From contig NZ_JAAVJH010000003.1 of the NCBI RefSeq assembly GCF_012035195.1, positions 62,001 through 126,000 on the forward strand: a DNA stretch of 64,000 bases. Direction: 5' to 3'. How positions within the stretch are numbered: position 1 is the first letter of the stretch; every line of letters begins with the position of its first letter. The notes beneath the pieces were generated by a model. That model did no database searches, was not told where the DNA came from, and saw only the letters and a program-made list of their open reading frames with translations. Of this stretch, positions 1 to 11,656 are shown one piece after another. Source of the stretch: Sphingomonas corticis (GTDB taxonomy: Bacteria > Pseudomonadota > Alphaproteobacteria > Sphingomonadales > Sphingomonadaceae). A program made the translations under genes and the position numbers.

Positions 1-956
1 GTCAGCTCTCCCCTCAGGTGGCGCTGGATCGCCCAGTCGAGGTGCGCCCAGCCGACCTGGAGCTTCGCCTTCAGGTCGGCGAGCACGAATTTGGTGTTCT
101 GGAAATCGAAGACATAGCCCTTGAACGCCTTGCGCTCCTTGGTGAAGGCCACGGTGTCGTCGAACGCCTTCTGGCACGACGCCATCACGCTGACCGCGAT
201 CGACAGGCGCTCCTGCGGCAGCTGGCTCATCAGATAGACGAAGCCCATCCCCTCCTCGCCCAGGCAGTTGGTGATGGGCACGCGCACGTCTTCGAAGAAC
301 AGCTCCGACGTGTCCGCCGCGTCCTGCCCGATCTTGTCGAGCTTGCGCCCCTTGCCGAACCCCTCGCGGTCGCTTTCGACCAGGATGATCGACATGCCCT
401 TCCACGCCGGCTGCGCATCGGGATCGGTCTTCGCCACCACCAGCGTCAGGTCGGTGTTCTGGCCGTTGGTGATGTACGTCTTCGACCCGTTGATGACGTA
501 ATGGTTGCCGTCCTTTCGCGCCGTGGTGCGGATCGACTGGAGGTCGCTGCCCGTGCCCGGCTCGGTCATGGCGATGGCGGTGATGACGTCGCCCGACACC
601 ATCTTCGGCAGCCACTCGCGCTTCTGCTCCTCGCTGCCGTAATGCTCCATGTAGCCGGCGACGATGTCCGACTGCAGCGAGAAGCCCGCGGGCACGCCCG
701 CATAGGCCATCTCCTCGTCGACGACGGCGTTGTAGCCGAAATCCAGGCCCAGGCCGCCGTACGCCTCGGGCACGGTGGGGCACAGCATGCCCACCGCGCC
801 AGCCTGCTGCCAGAAGGACTTGGGCACCAGCCGGTCCTTCTCCCACTGATCGGCGCGCGGCACGCCTTCCTTGGCGAGGAAGCTGCGCACCGTCTGCCGG
901 AACGCCTCGTGATCCTCGTTATAGGCGAAACGGCCCGCGACCTGGTCGAGCGACAT
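1..956 (-). CDS. Acyl-CoA dehydrogenase, 3' end cut by the window edge
   Basis: Flavin-dependent alpha,beta-dehydrogenation of an acyl-CoA, the first step of a beta-oxidation-type cycle, in the cytoplasm. About 318 residues are visible, starting MSLDQVAGRFAYNEDHEAFR at the ATG on 954-956. The N-terminal helical domain is followed by the family motif MTEPGTGSDLQSIRTTA and the strand YITNGQNTDLTLVVAKTD of the middle beta domain. The later stretch QLPQERLSIAVSVMASCQKAF begins the C-terminal domain. The catalytic base region lies beyond base 1. Chain-length preference cannot be read from the visible part. Family assignment is firm; the substrate is unknown. Confidence 0.93.
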   Translation of the reverse strand, partial: MSLDQVAGRFAYNEDHEAFRQTVRSFLAKEGVPRADQWEKDRLVPKSFWQQAGAVGMLCPTVPEAYGGLGLDFGYNAVVDEEMAYAGVPAGFSLQSDIVAGYMEHYGSEEQKREWLPKMVSGDVITAIAMTEPGTGSDLQSIRTTARKDGNHYVINGSKTYITNGQNTDLTLVVAKTDPDAQPAWKGMSIILVESDREGFGKGRKLDKIGQDAADTSELFFEDVRVPITNCLGEEGMGFVYLMSQLPQERLSIAVSVMASCQKAFDDTVAFTKERKAFKGYVFDFQNTKFVLADLKAKLQVGWAHLDWAIQRHLRGEL

Positions 957-1043
957 CGTGCAACCTCTCCTGAAACGTCGCGCAGAAGCGTGGCGGCGGC
1001 GCCCGATCGGGTCAAGTAACTTTTGTTATGGCAGCTCGCGCGC

Positions 1044-2078
1044 TCAGCACGGCAGGCGCAGCGTGGCACGGGTGGCGTCCGTGTGCGCCACCGTGAATTG
1101 CCCCCCGCACGAGGCGGCGAGCATCCGCGCGATCTGCAATCCCAGGCTGGTGGCGGTCTGCGCGTCGAAGCCGGGCGGCAGGCCGCGGCCATCGTCGGTG
1201 ACGGTGACGCACAATTCCCGCGCCGAAGGGTCGTAGCCGACGTCCACCGCGATGCTTCCGGGCCGTCCGCTGGGGAGGCCGTGCTCCAGCGCATTGGCGA
1301 TCGCTTCCGCCACCACCAGCGCGGTCGGGATGGCGGCGTCGGGCTCCAGCCGCACGTCGCCGTCGCCCTCCACGCTGAGCGCCACGTCGTCGCGGCCCGC
1401 CGCCTCCATCACGTCGCTGCCCAGCTGTCGCAGGAACGGAAGCAGGGGCAGCGCCTCGCCGCTCGCATTGTACAATTGCCGGCTGATCCGCCCGATCAGC
1501 GCCAGCCGTCGCGCCGTCTCCTCCAGTGCGGCGCGCGCCTCCGCGTCCGCCACGCGGGTGCGCTGCATCGACAGCAGCGCGGCGGCGACCTGAAGGTTGT
1601 TCGACACGCGGTGCTGCAACTCGCGGAACAGCAGCTCGCGCGTTTCCGCCAGCGCCCGGCTCACCTCGCGCTCGCGCGCCAGCTGGTGGATCGCGCCCTG
1701 CATCCAGTGGATCAGCACCACGTCGGTCACCACGACGAAGCCGTAGAAGGCCATCGCCACGCCGGACCCGCTGGACAGCGCCAGGCTGCGCACCGGCGGG
1801 ATGAAGAAATACCACGCGATCAGCCCGCACGCCGCCGCCTGCACCCCGCCCAGCCGCGCGCCGAACAGCACGGAGGTGACGATGACCGCGGGGAAGAAGG
1901 TGAGGAAGGGATAGCCCGGCGGCAGCACCGGCGCCGCCGCGATCCGCACCAGCAGCGCGGTGACGGTCAGCGCCGCGGCAATGGCCCAGGCGAGCGGCGA
2001 GGATGCGGGCAGCACCGGAAAGCGCGCCAGCCACGTCTTGCCCTGCGGCGCATCGCCGGTGATCGTCTGTCCCCCCAC
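1044..2078 (-). CDS. Membrane sensor histidine kinase (DUF4118 + HisKA_2)
   Basis: A membrane-bound sensor kinase. The N-terminal part has several hydrophobic segments (for example LAWAIAAALTVTALLVRIAA and AMAFYGFVVVTDVVLIHW) of the DUF4118 type. The phospho-acceptor motif follows as FRELQHRVSNNLQ, typical of HisKA_2 kinases. The ATPase domain shows VAEAIANALEHGLP (N box), TDDGRGLPPGFD (G1) and TSLGLQIARML. I place the start at the GTG on 2076-2078 because longer versions run into the thioredoxin-like gene and have no membrane-like sequence; the frame is open up to 2228. No response regulator lies next to it, so its partner is unknown. Confidence 0.85.
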   Translation of the reverse strand: MGGQTITGDAPQGKTWLARFPVLPASSPLAWAIAAALTVTALLVRIAAAPVLPPGYPFLTFFPAVIVTSVLFGARLGGVQAAACGLIAWYFFIPPVRSLALSSGSGVAMAFYGFVVVTDVVLIHWMQGAIHQLAREREVSRALAETRELLFRELQHRVSNNLQVAAALLSMQRTRVADAEARAALEETARRLALIGRISRQLYNASGEALPLLPFLRQLGSDVMEAAGRDDVALSVEGDGDVRLEPDAAIPTALVVAEAIANALEHGLPSGRPGSIAVDVGYDPSARELCVTVTDDGRGLPPGFDAQTATSLGLQIARMLAASCGGQFTVAHTDATRATLRLPC

Positions 2079-2124
2079 CCCCCGCTTATGGCGCGCATCG
2101 GTGCCGGAGGGAAGCGGCGTGCGC

Positions 2125-2556
2125 CTATCGCGGTGCGCACCGCTCCAGCAGCGCACGCGTGCGTGCCGCGTCCAGCCCGCGGCGCGTGTCGGCGCAGCGG
2201 CGCCCGGCGGCGTCGAAGGCGACCGCATAGGGCAGCCCGGCGATGTCGGCGAACAGGTCGCGCCGGATCGCGGCGGCGGTGGCGGGGTCGGGCGTCCAGC
2301 GCCGCTCCGCCTTCACGCCGCGCGCGAGGCGGCCCGGGCGCGCGGGGGCGTCGCCGTCCGCCACCAGGACCGTCCAGGCTCCTGCCGCCGCCGTGATCTC
2401 GGGCAATCGCGCCACTTCCGCGTGGCACGGCGCGCACCAGTCGGCGACGAACAGCACCACCGCCCGGGGCGGATAGGCGGGCTCCGCCGGCGCCGCGCCC
2501 CCGGCGACCAGCGGGAGGGCGAGGCGGAGCATTCGGGTAAAGCTGCGCGTCGACAT
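2125..2556 (-). CDS. Thioredoxin-fold protein, exported
   Basis: A small protein of 143 residues with the redox motif WCAPC in the context VVLFVADWCAPCHAEVARLP. This is a standard thioredoxin-like active site after the first beta strand. The N-terminus MSTRSFTRMLRLALPLVAGG is basic then hydrophobic and looks like a signal peptide, so a periplasmic role is likely. A conserved Gly-Leu-Pro (IAGLPYAVAF) matches the cis-proline loop. The client is unknown. It is transcribed divergently from the TonB-C-like gene, whose ATG is only 17 bases away, and runs toward the sensor kinase gene. Confidence 0.75.
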   Translation of the reverse strand: MSTRSFTRMLRLALPLVAGGAAPAEPAYPPRAVVLFVADWCAPCHAEVARLPEITAAAGAWTVLVADGDAPARPGRLARGVKAERRWTPDPATAAAIRRDLFADIAGLPYAVAFDAAGRRCADTRRGLDAARTRALLERCAPR

Positions 2557-2573
2557 GGCGTGGCGAGGATGCG

Positions 2574-4553
2574 ATGCTCGCGCGAAAAGGGGAAGTCCTC
2601 GTGGTCGCACCTACGCTCGTCATCCTGCTGGCACAGGCCGCGCCGGCCGTCGCTCCCGCCGTTCCGCCCGGCGCCTCCCTCCAGCAGCGCTTCGACGCGG
2701 CCAACACCGCCGCCGCGGACGGCCGCTGCGCCGAGGCGCTGCCGCTCTACGCCGCGCTGGAGGCGGAGCCGAAGCTGGCGCGCAACGCGGTCGCCATGGC
2801 CGCCATCGCGGTGCGCAAGGGCGGCTGCCAGACCCGGATGGCGCAGGTCGAGGACGGGGAGGCGTCGATCCGCCGCGGCCTGCCGGTGCTGGAGAAGCGG
2901 GGCACGGAGTTCGCCGTGGACGTGCGCGAGGCGCGGCTGCGGCTGGGCGACGCGGCACAGGCGCGCTTCGACTATGCCGGCGCGGCGGAGGATTATCGCG
3001 CCGCACTGGCGCTCGCGACCGGCATCTTCCGCATCCGCCCGCTGATGGCGCTGTCGCGCGTCACGATGTTCGACGGCGACGGCGCGGCGATCCGCCATGC
3101 CGAGGAAGCGCTGACGATCGCGACCGGCGACAAGCTGGCGCGCAAGGAACTGGCGGTCGTCCGCACCCAATACGCGCGCGCGCTGATGAACGCCGGCCGC
3201 AAGGACGAGGCGTATCGCGCGCTGAAGGCCAGCCTGAAGGAGCAGGGCGGACTGACCATGCGCGTCGGCGTGGACGACATCGTCACCCGATCCGACCTCG
3301 CGATCGCCGCGCGGCTGGCGGGCGACCAGGACGCCGCGCGCCAGTACCTCGCCTACACCGGCGCGGGCCGAATGCGCGACACGCCGTTCGCCAACGCCAA
3401 GCAGATCGACCTTCCCCCCTGCGGCGGCGAGACCGGGCTGAAGCCCGACGACATGGCGGTCGTCGAATTCTCGCTGGCGGACGACGGCCACGTCATCGGT
3501 GCGGCGCCGATCTACACCGGCGCCGGGCGCGAGGCCGCGCTGGAGTTCGCCCGCGCGGTCGCCCGCTGGTCGTGGGAAGCGGCGGACGTCGCGAAGATCC
3601 CGCTGCTGTTCCGCTACACCACCCGGGTCGAGCTGCGCTGCACCCGCGCCGCGGACCGGCCCGCGCTGACGGCGCCGCTGGCGGAGGAACTCGCCGGCTG
3701 GCTGGCGAAGGAGGGCGTGGCGCTGCCCGATCCCGCCGGCCGGTCGGACGCGGTGCTGGCGCCGGTACAGCGCGACCTGCTGAAGCGCGCCGCGGGCGGG
3801 CCGGCGCGGGTCGCCGCGCTGGCCGCGCTGGCCGACAACAGCGTGGTGCCCGCGGCGGAGCGCACGGCGGCGTGGACGGAGGCGGCGGCACTGTCGCGCA
3901 CCGCCGGGGCGCCGGCGCCGGTCCGCACCTACCTCGCCATCCGCGTCGCCCAGCAGCGTGCCGACAGCGGGCGCGATCAGCGCGCCGCGCTGCGCGCGCT
4001 CCTCGCCGATCCGGCGATGGCCGCCGATCCGCTGTCGGCGGCGACGCTGCGGCTGCTGGTGGCGCAGCCGGTCTACCGCGCCGCGCCGCCGCCCGACGCG
4101 CTGACGCTGCTCGACGGCGTGGTCGATGCCCCCGCGCTGCCCGCGCGTCACCCGCTGAAGGTAGGCGCGATGCTCCAGCGCGCGGACCTGCTGGCGGCGC
4201 GCGGCGACCTGGCCGGGGCGCGCGCCGCGTTCGAGCGGACGGGCCTGACCGAGGAGCAGTGCGCGCTGATCGAGCCGCGCCCCGCGGTGCGTCGCGCCGG
4301 AGGGGACGCGAACGACTATCCGATGGCCGCGGTGCAGATGGGGTTCGAGGGCTGGGTGCGGGTGGAGTTCGACATCGCCGCCAACGGCACCACCGTGGTG
4401 CCGCGCGCGATCGCCGCCTATCCGCCGTTCGTGTTCAACGACGCGGCGCAGGGCATCCTGCGCGACGCGCGCTATACCAGCAGCTATCGTCCGTCAGGCA
4501 ACGTGGCCTGCGCCGCCAACACGCAGTCGGTGGTGTTCCGCCTGCCGAACTGA
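2574..4553 (+). CDS. Exported repeat protein with TonB C-terminal-like domain
   Basis: A 659-residue protein starting MLARKGEVLVVAPTLVILLA, a plausible signal peptide. GAGG sits six bases before the ATG; a GTG at 2601 with AGGGGAAG upstream is an alternative start. The middle is rich in alanine and leucine helices of tetratricopeptide character. The C-terminal 100 residues (AAVQMGFEGWVRVEFDIAANG, then AAYPPFVFNDAAQGILRD) match the fold of the TonB energy-transducer C-terminal domain. A related segment near residues 290-330 (MAVVEFSLADDGHVIG) looks like a second copy. No transmembrane anchor of a true TonB is seen, so a direct TonB role is doubtful. Confidence 0.7.
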   Translation: MLARKGEVLVVAPTLVILLAQAAPAVAPAVPPGASLQQRFDAANTAAADGRCAEALPLYAALEAEPKLARNAVAMAAIAVRKGGCQTRMAQVEDGEASIRRGLPVLEKRGTEFAVDVREARLRLGDAAQARFDYAGAAEDYRAALALATGIFRIRPLMALSRVTMFDGDGAAIRHAEEALTIATGDKLARKELAVVRTQYARALMNAGRKDEAYRALKASLKEQGGLTMRVGVDDIVTRSDLAIAARLAGDQDAARQYLAYTGAGRMRDTPFANAKQIDLPPCGGETGLKPDDMAVVEFSLADDGHVIGAAPIYTGAGREAALEFARAVARWSWEAADVAKIPLLFRYTTRVELRCTRAADRPALTAPLAEELAGWLAKEGVALPDPAGRSDAVLAPVQRDLLKRAAGGPARVAALAALADNSVVPAAERTAAWTEAAALSRTAGAPAPVRTYLAIRVAQQRADSGRDQRAALRALLADPAMAADPLSAATLRLLVAQPVYRAAPPPDALTLLDGVVDAPALPARHPLKVGAMLQRADLLAARGDLAGARAAFERTGLTEEQCALIEPRPAVRRAGGDANDYPMAAVQMGFEGWVRVEFDIAANGTTVVPRAIAAYPPFVFNDAAQGILRDARYTSSYRPSGNVACAANTQSVVFRLPN

Positions 4554-4621
4554 CGCGTGGAGGCAGTGGCGCCGGCCCGGCACGCGCGCTAGTCAGGCGG
4601 TCCACGGGAGAAGGAAGCGCC

Positions 4622-5626
4622 ATGAAACTCGCCAGCCTGAAGCACGGTCGCGACGGCCGTCTCGTCGTCGTGTCGAACGACCTGGCCTGGTATGCCGACG
4701 CCGGCCACCTCTGCGCCACCCTGCAGGCGGCGCTCGACGATTGGGACCGCGTCGCCCCCGCGCTGGAGTTGCTCGCCACCGATCTCGAGCACCAGGCGAT
4801 CCCGCGCGAGCGCTTCCACGAGCACGACGCCGCGGCGCCGCTGCCGCGGGCCTATCAGTGGGCGGACGGTTCCGCCTACGTGAACCATGTCGCGCTGGTG
4901 CGGCAGGCGCGCGCGGCGGAGATGCCGGACAGCTTCTGGCACGATCCGCTGATGTACCAGGGCGGCTCGGACGGCTTCCTCGCCCCGCGCGACCCGATCC
5001 CGCTCGCCGACGAGAGCTGGGGCTGCGACCTGGAGGGCGAGGTGGTGGTCGTCACCGGCGACGTGCCGCTGGGCGCGAGCCGCGAGGAGGCGCTGGCGGC
5101 GATCCGGCTGGTCGGCCTGACGAACGACGTGTCGCTGCGCAACCTGATCCCCGGCGAACTGGCGAAGGGTTTCGGCTTCTTCCAGTCCAAGCCGGCTTCC
5201 GCCTTCTCGCCGGTGTTCGTGACGCCCGACGCGCTGGGCGACTGGTGGCGCGACGGCAAGCTGCACCGCAGGCTGATGGTCGACCTGAACGGCCAGCCCT
5301 TCGGCCGTGCCGACGCGGGGGAGGACATGACCTTCGACTTCGGCACGCTGGTGGCGCACGCGGCGAAAACGCGGCGGCTGGGCGCGGGCACGATCGTCGG
5401 GTCGGGCACCGTCAGCAACCGAGACGCGGACGGCGGGCCGGGGAGGCCGGTGGCGGAGGGCGGCGTCGGCTATTCCTGCATCGCGGAGATCCGCACGATC
5501 GAGACGATCCGCGACGGCAAGCCCGCCACCCCGTTCCTGAAGGCAGGCGACACGGTGCGGATCTGGTGCGAGGACGACCGTCACCACCCGATCTTCGGCG
5601 TGATCGAGCAGGTGGTGGGCGAGTGA
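4622..5626 (+). CDS. Fumarylacetoacetate hydrolase family protein
   Basis: A 334-residue enzyme of the FAH superfamily, which cleaves or hydrolyses beta-diketo or acylpyruvate compounds using a divalent metal. The N-terminal domain carries MKLASLKHGRDGRLVVVSND. The catalytic domain has the metal-binding context DLEGEVVVVTGDVPLG and the typical TNDVSLRNLIPGELAKGFGF. Length and order fit bacterial homologues seen in tyrosine or aromatic breakdown, but no other gene of that pathway is adjacent. The exact substrate is therefore open. Its stop codon overlaps the GTG start of the trehalase gene by four bases, so the two are probably co-translated. Confidence 0.88.
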   Translation: MKLASLKHGRDGRLVVVSNDLAWYADAGHLCATLQAALDDWDRVAPALELLATDLEHQAIPRERFHEHDAAAPLPRAYQWADGSAYVNHVALVRQARAAEMPDSFWHDPLMYQGGSDGFLAPRDPIPLADESWGCDLEGEVVVVTGDVPLGASREEALAAIRLVGLTNDVSLRNLIPGELAKGFGFFQSKPASAFSPVFVTPDALGDWWRDGKLHRRLMVDLNGQPFGRADAGEDMTFDFGTLVAHAAKTRRLGAGTIVGSGTVSNRDADGGPGRPVAEGGVGYSCIAEIRTIETIRDGKPATPFLKAGDTVRIWCEDDRHHPIFGVIEQVVGE

Positions 5627-7230
5627 GCCCCGGCCGTGCCGGGCGCGTCCCGGCATCCGGGCACGGGGCCGTCGCGACGCGGGGGTGGTGGGGCGCGTCC
5701 CTGGCGCTCCTGCTCTGCGCCTGCGCCACCGCGCCGGCACCGCCCGCTATTCCTCCCGCCGCGCGCGTCGCGACGCCCGCGGACAATTACGGCGACCTGT
5801 TCGCCGCGGTGCAGGAACGCCGCATCTTTCCCGACGGCAAAACCTTCGTCGATGCGACGCCGAAGCGGTCCGTCGCCGATATTCTGCGCGACTGGCGCGC
5901 CGCCCGCCCGCGCGACGACGCCGGCCTGCGCGCCTTCGTGCTCGCCAATTTCGACGTGCCCGGCGACGGCGCCGCGCCGCCGCCCGCGGCCGAGCGGGTG
6001 CCGATGGCGGAGCATATCCGCGCGCTGTGGCCCGTGCTGACGCGCCCGCCGCTCGATCCCCCGGCCGGCTCCACCGCGCTGGCGCTGCCGCGGCCCTACG
6101 TGGTTCCCGGCGGCCGCTTCCGCGAGATGTACTATTGGGACAGCTATTTCACGATGCTGGGCCTGCGCGCGGACGGGCGGCAGGACCTGGTCGACGACAT
6201 GGTCGCGAACTTCGTGTCGCTGGTCGAGCGCTACGGCCACGTTCCCAACGGCACGCGCACCTATTATCTCAGCCGCTCGCAGCCGCCGTTCCTCTACGCG
6301 ATGATGGCGCTGTCGCCGCCGCGCGACGCGGCCGAACGCGCGCGGCGGCTGGCCGCGCTGCGACGCGAGCACGCGTTCTTCACCGCGCCGGAGCGGACCG
6401 CGGCGATGCCCGATGGCAGCCGCTTGCAACATTATTGGGACGGACGCGACACGCCGCGCGACGAGAGCTGGCGCGAGGACGTGGAAACGACGCGGGCGAG
6501 CGGGCGGGAGCCGAAGGCGGTGCATCGCCACCTGCGCGCCGCGGCGGAGAGCGGATGGGACTTCTCCTCGCGCTGGCTGGCGGACGGGCGCACGCTGGCC
6601 ACGATCGACACGACGAACATCGTGCCGGTGGATCTCAACAGCCTGCTCTACGGCCTGGAGCGCGCCATCGCGGCGGCGTGCGCGGACGCGCGCGACGCGG
6701 GGTGCGCACGCGACTTCGGCGCCCGTGCGACCGCGCGCGCGGCGGCGGTGGAACGCTGGCTGTGGAGCGCGGGCGAGGGTCGCTACGGCGATTGGGACGC
6801 GGCGGAGCGGCGGCTGCGCCCCGGCGTGACCGCGGCGACGCTCTACCCGCTGTTCGCCGGGCTCGCCGCGCCGGATCGCGCCGCCGCGGTGGCGACGACG
6901 ACCGAGCGCGCGCTGCTGGCGCCCAACGGCCTGCGCACGACGTTGGCTGCGACCGGGCAGCAGTGGGACCGCCCCAACGGCTGGGCGCCGCTGCAATGGA
7001 TCGCGGCGGACGGGCTCAGCCGCTACGGCCGCGACGACCTGGCCGCCCGCATTGCGCAGCGCTTCGTCGCGACGGCGGAGCGCGAGTATCGCGCGTCGGG
7101 CAAGCTGCTGGAGAAATACGACGTGGAGGAGAGCCGCGCCGGCGGCGGCGGCGAATATCCGACGCAGGACGGCTTCGGCTGGACCAACGGCGTCGTCCGC
7201 GCGATGCAGGAGCGATATGGGGTGAGGTGA
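5623..7230 (+). CDS. Trehalase, glycoside hydrolase family 37, probable lipoprotein
   Basis: Hydrolyses trehalose to two glucose molecules. Both family signatures are present: PGGRFREMYYWDSYF near residues 163-177 and QWDRPNGWAP near residues 447-456. The glycine-rich stretch AGGGGEYPTQDGFGWTNGV at the C-terminus also matches GH37. I chose the GTG at 5623, which overlaps the preceding stop (GTGA). The N-terminus then reads as a signal with ALLLCACATAP, a likely lipobox, placing the enzyme in the periplasm. Length (535 residues) is normal for periplasmic trehalases. Confidence 0.93.
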   Translation: MSPGRAGRVPASGHGAVATRGWWGASLALLLCACATAPAPPAIPPAARVATPADNYGDLFAAVQERRIFPDGKTFVDATPKRSVADILRDWRAARPRDDAGLRAFVLANFDVPGDGAAPPPAAERVPMAEHIRALWPVLTRPPLDPPAGSTALALPRPYVVPGGRFREMYYWDSYFTMLGLRADGRQDLVDDMVANFVSLVERYGHVPNGTRTYYLSRSQPPFLYAMMALSPPRDAAERARRLAALRREHAFFTAPERTAAMPDGSRLQHYWDGRDTPRDESWREDVETTRASGREPKAVHRHLRAAAESGWDFSSRWLADGRTLATIDTTNIVPVDLNSLLYGLERAIAAACADARDAGCARDFGARATARAAAVERWLWSAGEGRYGDWDAAERRLRPGVTAATLYPLFAGLAAPDRAAAVATTTERALLAPNGLRTTLAATGQQWDRPNGWAPLQWIAADGLSRYGRDDLAARIAQRFVATAEREYRASGKLLEKYDVEESRAGGGGEYPTQDGFGWTNGVVRAMQERYGVR

Positions 7231-7242
7231 GGGCGCGTCGGT

Positions 7243-7503
7243 TCAGATGCCTGCGACCCGCCGCAACTCCGCGTTGATGCGGGTCTGCCATCCGTCCCCG
7301 CTTCGCTTGAACCATTCCACGAGGTCGCGATCAAGACGGATCGTAACCGGCTGCTTGGGATTGTCCGGCTTCGGCCGGCCGCGTCGGACGAGGCGCGCAC
7401 CTTGAAAGGCGTCCGCTTCCTCGAACCAGGCATCGTCCAGCACGGGCCGGACGTCATCCATGTCGTCGGCGTTGCTCATGATAGTGGCGTCGTTCCTTGT
7501 CAT
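7243..7503 (-). CDS. brnA: BrnA-type antitoxin
   Basis: DNA-binding antitoxin that neutralises BrnT and represses its own operon. The C-terminal part DNPKQPVTIRLDRDLVEWFK followed by GWQTRINAELRRV is the classic BrnA ribbon-helix-helix segment. The upstream DDAWFEEADAF region is the toxin-contacting part. The gene follows brnT on the same strand and overlaps its end, as usual for this pair. I use the ATG on 7501-7503; an internal ATG on 7477-7479 is also possible. Confidence 0.88.
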   Translation of the reverse strand: MTRNDATIMSNADDMDDVRPVLDDAWFEEADAFQGARLVRRGRPKPDNPKQPVTIRLDRDLVEWFKRSGDGWQTRINAELRRVAGI

Positions 7504-7738
7504 TGGCCTTCCACATGGTGATGATGCGCCGTTCTCCCGGCCGTGGCGTCCAGACGACGAGAACAACCACCTCGTCGCGCATCATGCCTACCGTGATCGT
7601 GCGCTGCTCGTCCCGGCTGTGCTTCGGATCCGCGTGCGACAGGTAGAATCCCTCGAACACCAGCGCCGCATCCGCCAGATCGAGGCCGCGGTCCTGAAGA
7701 ACTCTGGCGCGCTTGCTCTCATCGTAGCTGTATCGCAT
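7454..7738 (-). CDS. brnT: BrnT-type ribonuclease toxin
   Basis: A 94-residue RelE-fold toxin predicted to cut RNA. It begins MRYSYDESKRARVLQDRGLD and contains DAALVFEGFYLSHADPKH. It ends ERRIITMWKANDKERRHYHE, the basic C-terminal helix typical of BrnT. It is the first gene of the brnT-brnA pair and reads away from dnaE2, which lies upstream on the same strand. The upstream 79 bases contain two palindromes that could be BrnA operators. Intactness looks good: no frameshift, and the conserved residues are in place. Confidence 0.9.
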   Translation of the reverse strand: MRYSYDESKRARVLQDRGLDLADAALVFEGFYLSHADPKHSRDEQRTITVGMMRDEVVVLVVWTPRPGERRIITMWKANDKERRHYHEQRRRHG

Positions 7739-7759
7739 CCCCTCACAGGTCCTGCAATT

Positions 7760-7804
7760 CCGTACATACGGTAATCTGCTGCGTCAGGCAATGGCGTACG
7801 TACG
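7760..7804 (-). promoter_or_regulatory. Probable brnTA operator region with two palindromes
   Basis: Between the end of dnaE2 and brnT there are two short palindromes: CCGTACATACGG (7760-7771) and CGTACGTACG (7795-7804). BrnA autorepresses by binding inverted repeats near its promoter, so these are candidate sites. A -35/-10 pair on the minus strand is possible (TTGCCT, 17 bases, TATGTA) but weak. Function is inferred from position. Confidence 0.45.
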
Positions 7805-7817
7805 AGAATACACCGCC

Positions 7818-11267
<3,450 letters not shown>

Positions 11268-11309
11268 GACCGACGTCGATTAGGATGCGGCAAAGCCAGA
11301 AGGTGCGGC

Positions 11310-11591
11310 ATGGGAAAGGTGGTGAGCGCGAGCGACTTCGATCCCCGCTTCGCACGGCTGATCGACGAACTGGCGCAGGACGGCGAACCCGTCACGATCG
11401 TCCGCGACGGGCAGGTGGTCGCGACGCTGACGGTGCCGTCGGTCATCGACGCACCCGAGCCGCGCCGCTTGGTGATCGGCATGCTACGCAGCCCCGATTA
11501 TCGCGACGACTGGGACTTCGAAGCTCCGGTGATCGATCCCGATGATTGGAAAGACCGCCGATCCTCGCCCATGCCGCCGCCGGCCACCTGA
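11310..11591 (+). CDS. Orphan Phd/YefM-like antitoxin
   Basis: A 93-residue protein, MGKVVSASDFDPRFARLIDE, with LAQDGEPVTIVRDGQVVATL. This is the pattern of prevent-host-death antitoxins: a short helix-strand domain with a conserved VTI.RDG.PVA core. The tail is acidic (RDDWDFEAPVIDPDDW), typical of the toxin-binding part. No toxin gene follows: only 65 bases separate its stop from the end of imuB, and they hold a short remnant reading ILAHAAAGHLKAIDARL in another frame. It lies opposite to the dnaE2/imuB strand and splits that cassette. Confidence 0.7.
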   Translation: MGKVVSASDFDPRFARLIDELAQDGEPVTIVRDGQVVATLTVPSVIDAPEPRRLVIGMLRSPDYRDDWDFEAPVIDPDDWKDRRSSPMPPPAT

Positions 11592-11656
11592 AGGCGATCG
11601 ACGCGCGGCTGTGACGCCATACGCGCGCCTGTAGGGTGTCACGCGCCCGTCCTGTC

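Noticed and set aside
11592..11656. A toxin gene partner for the Phd-like antitoxin
   Set aside because: Only a 17-codon fragment (ILAHAAAGHLKAIDARL) remains before imuB ends; it is too short to call a toxin.
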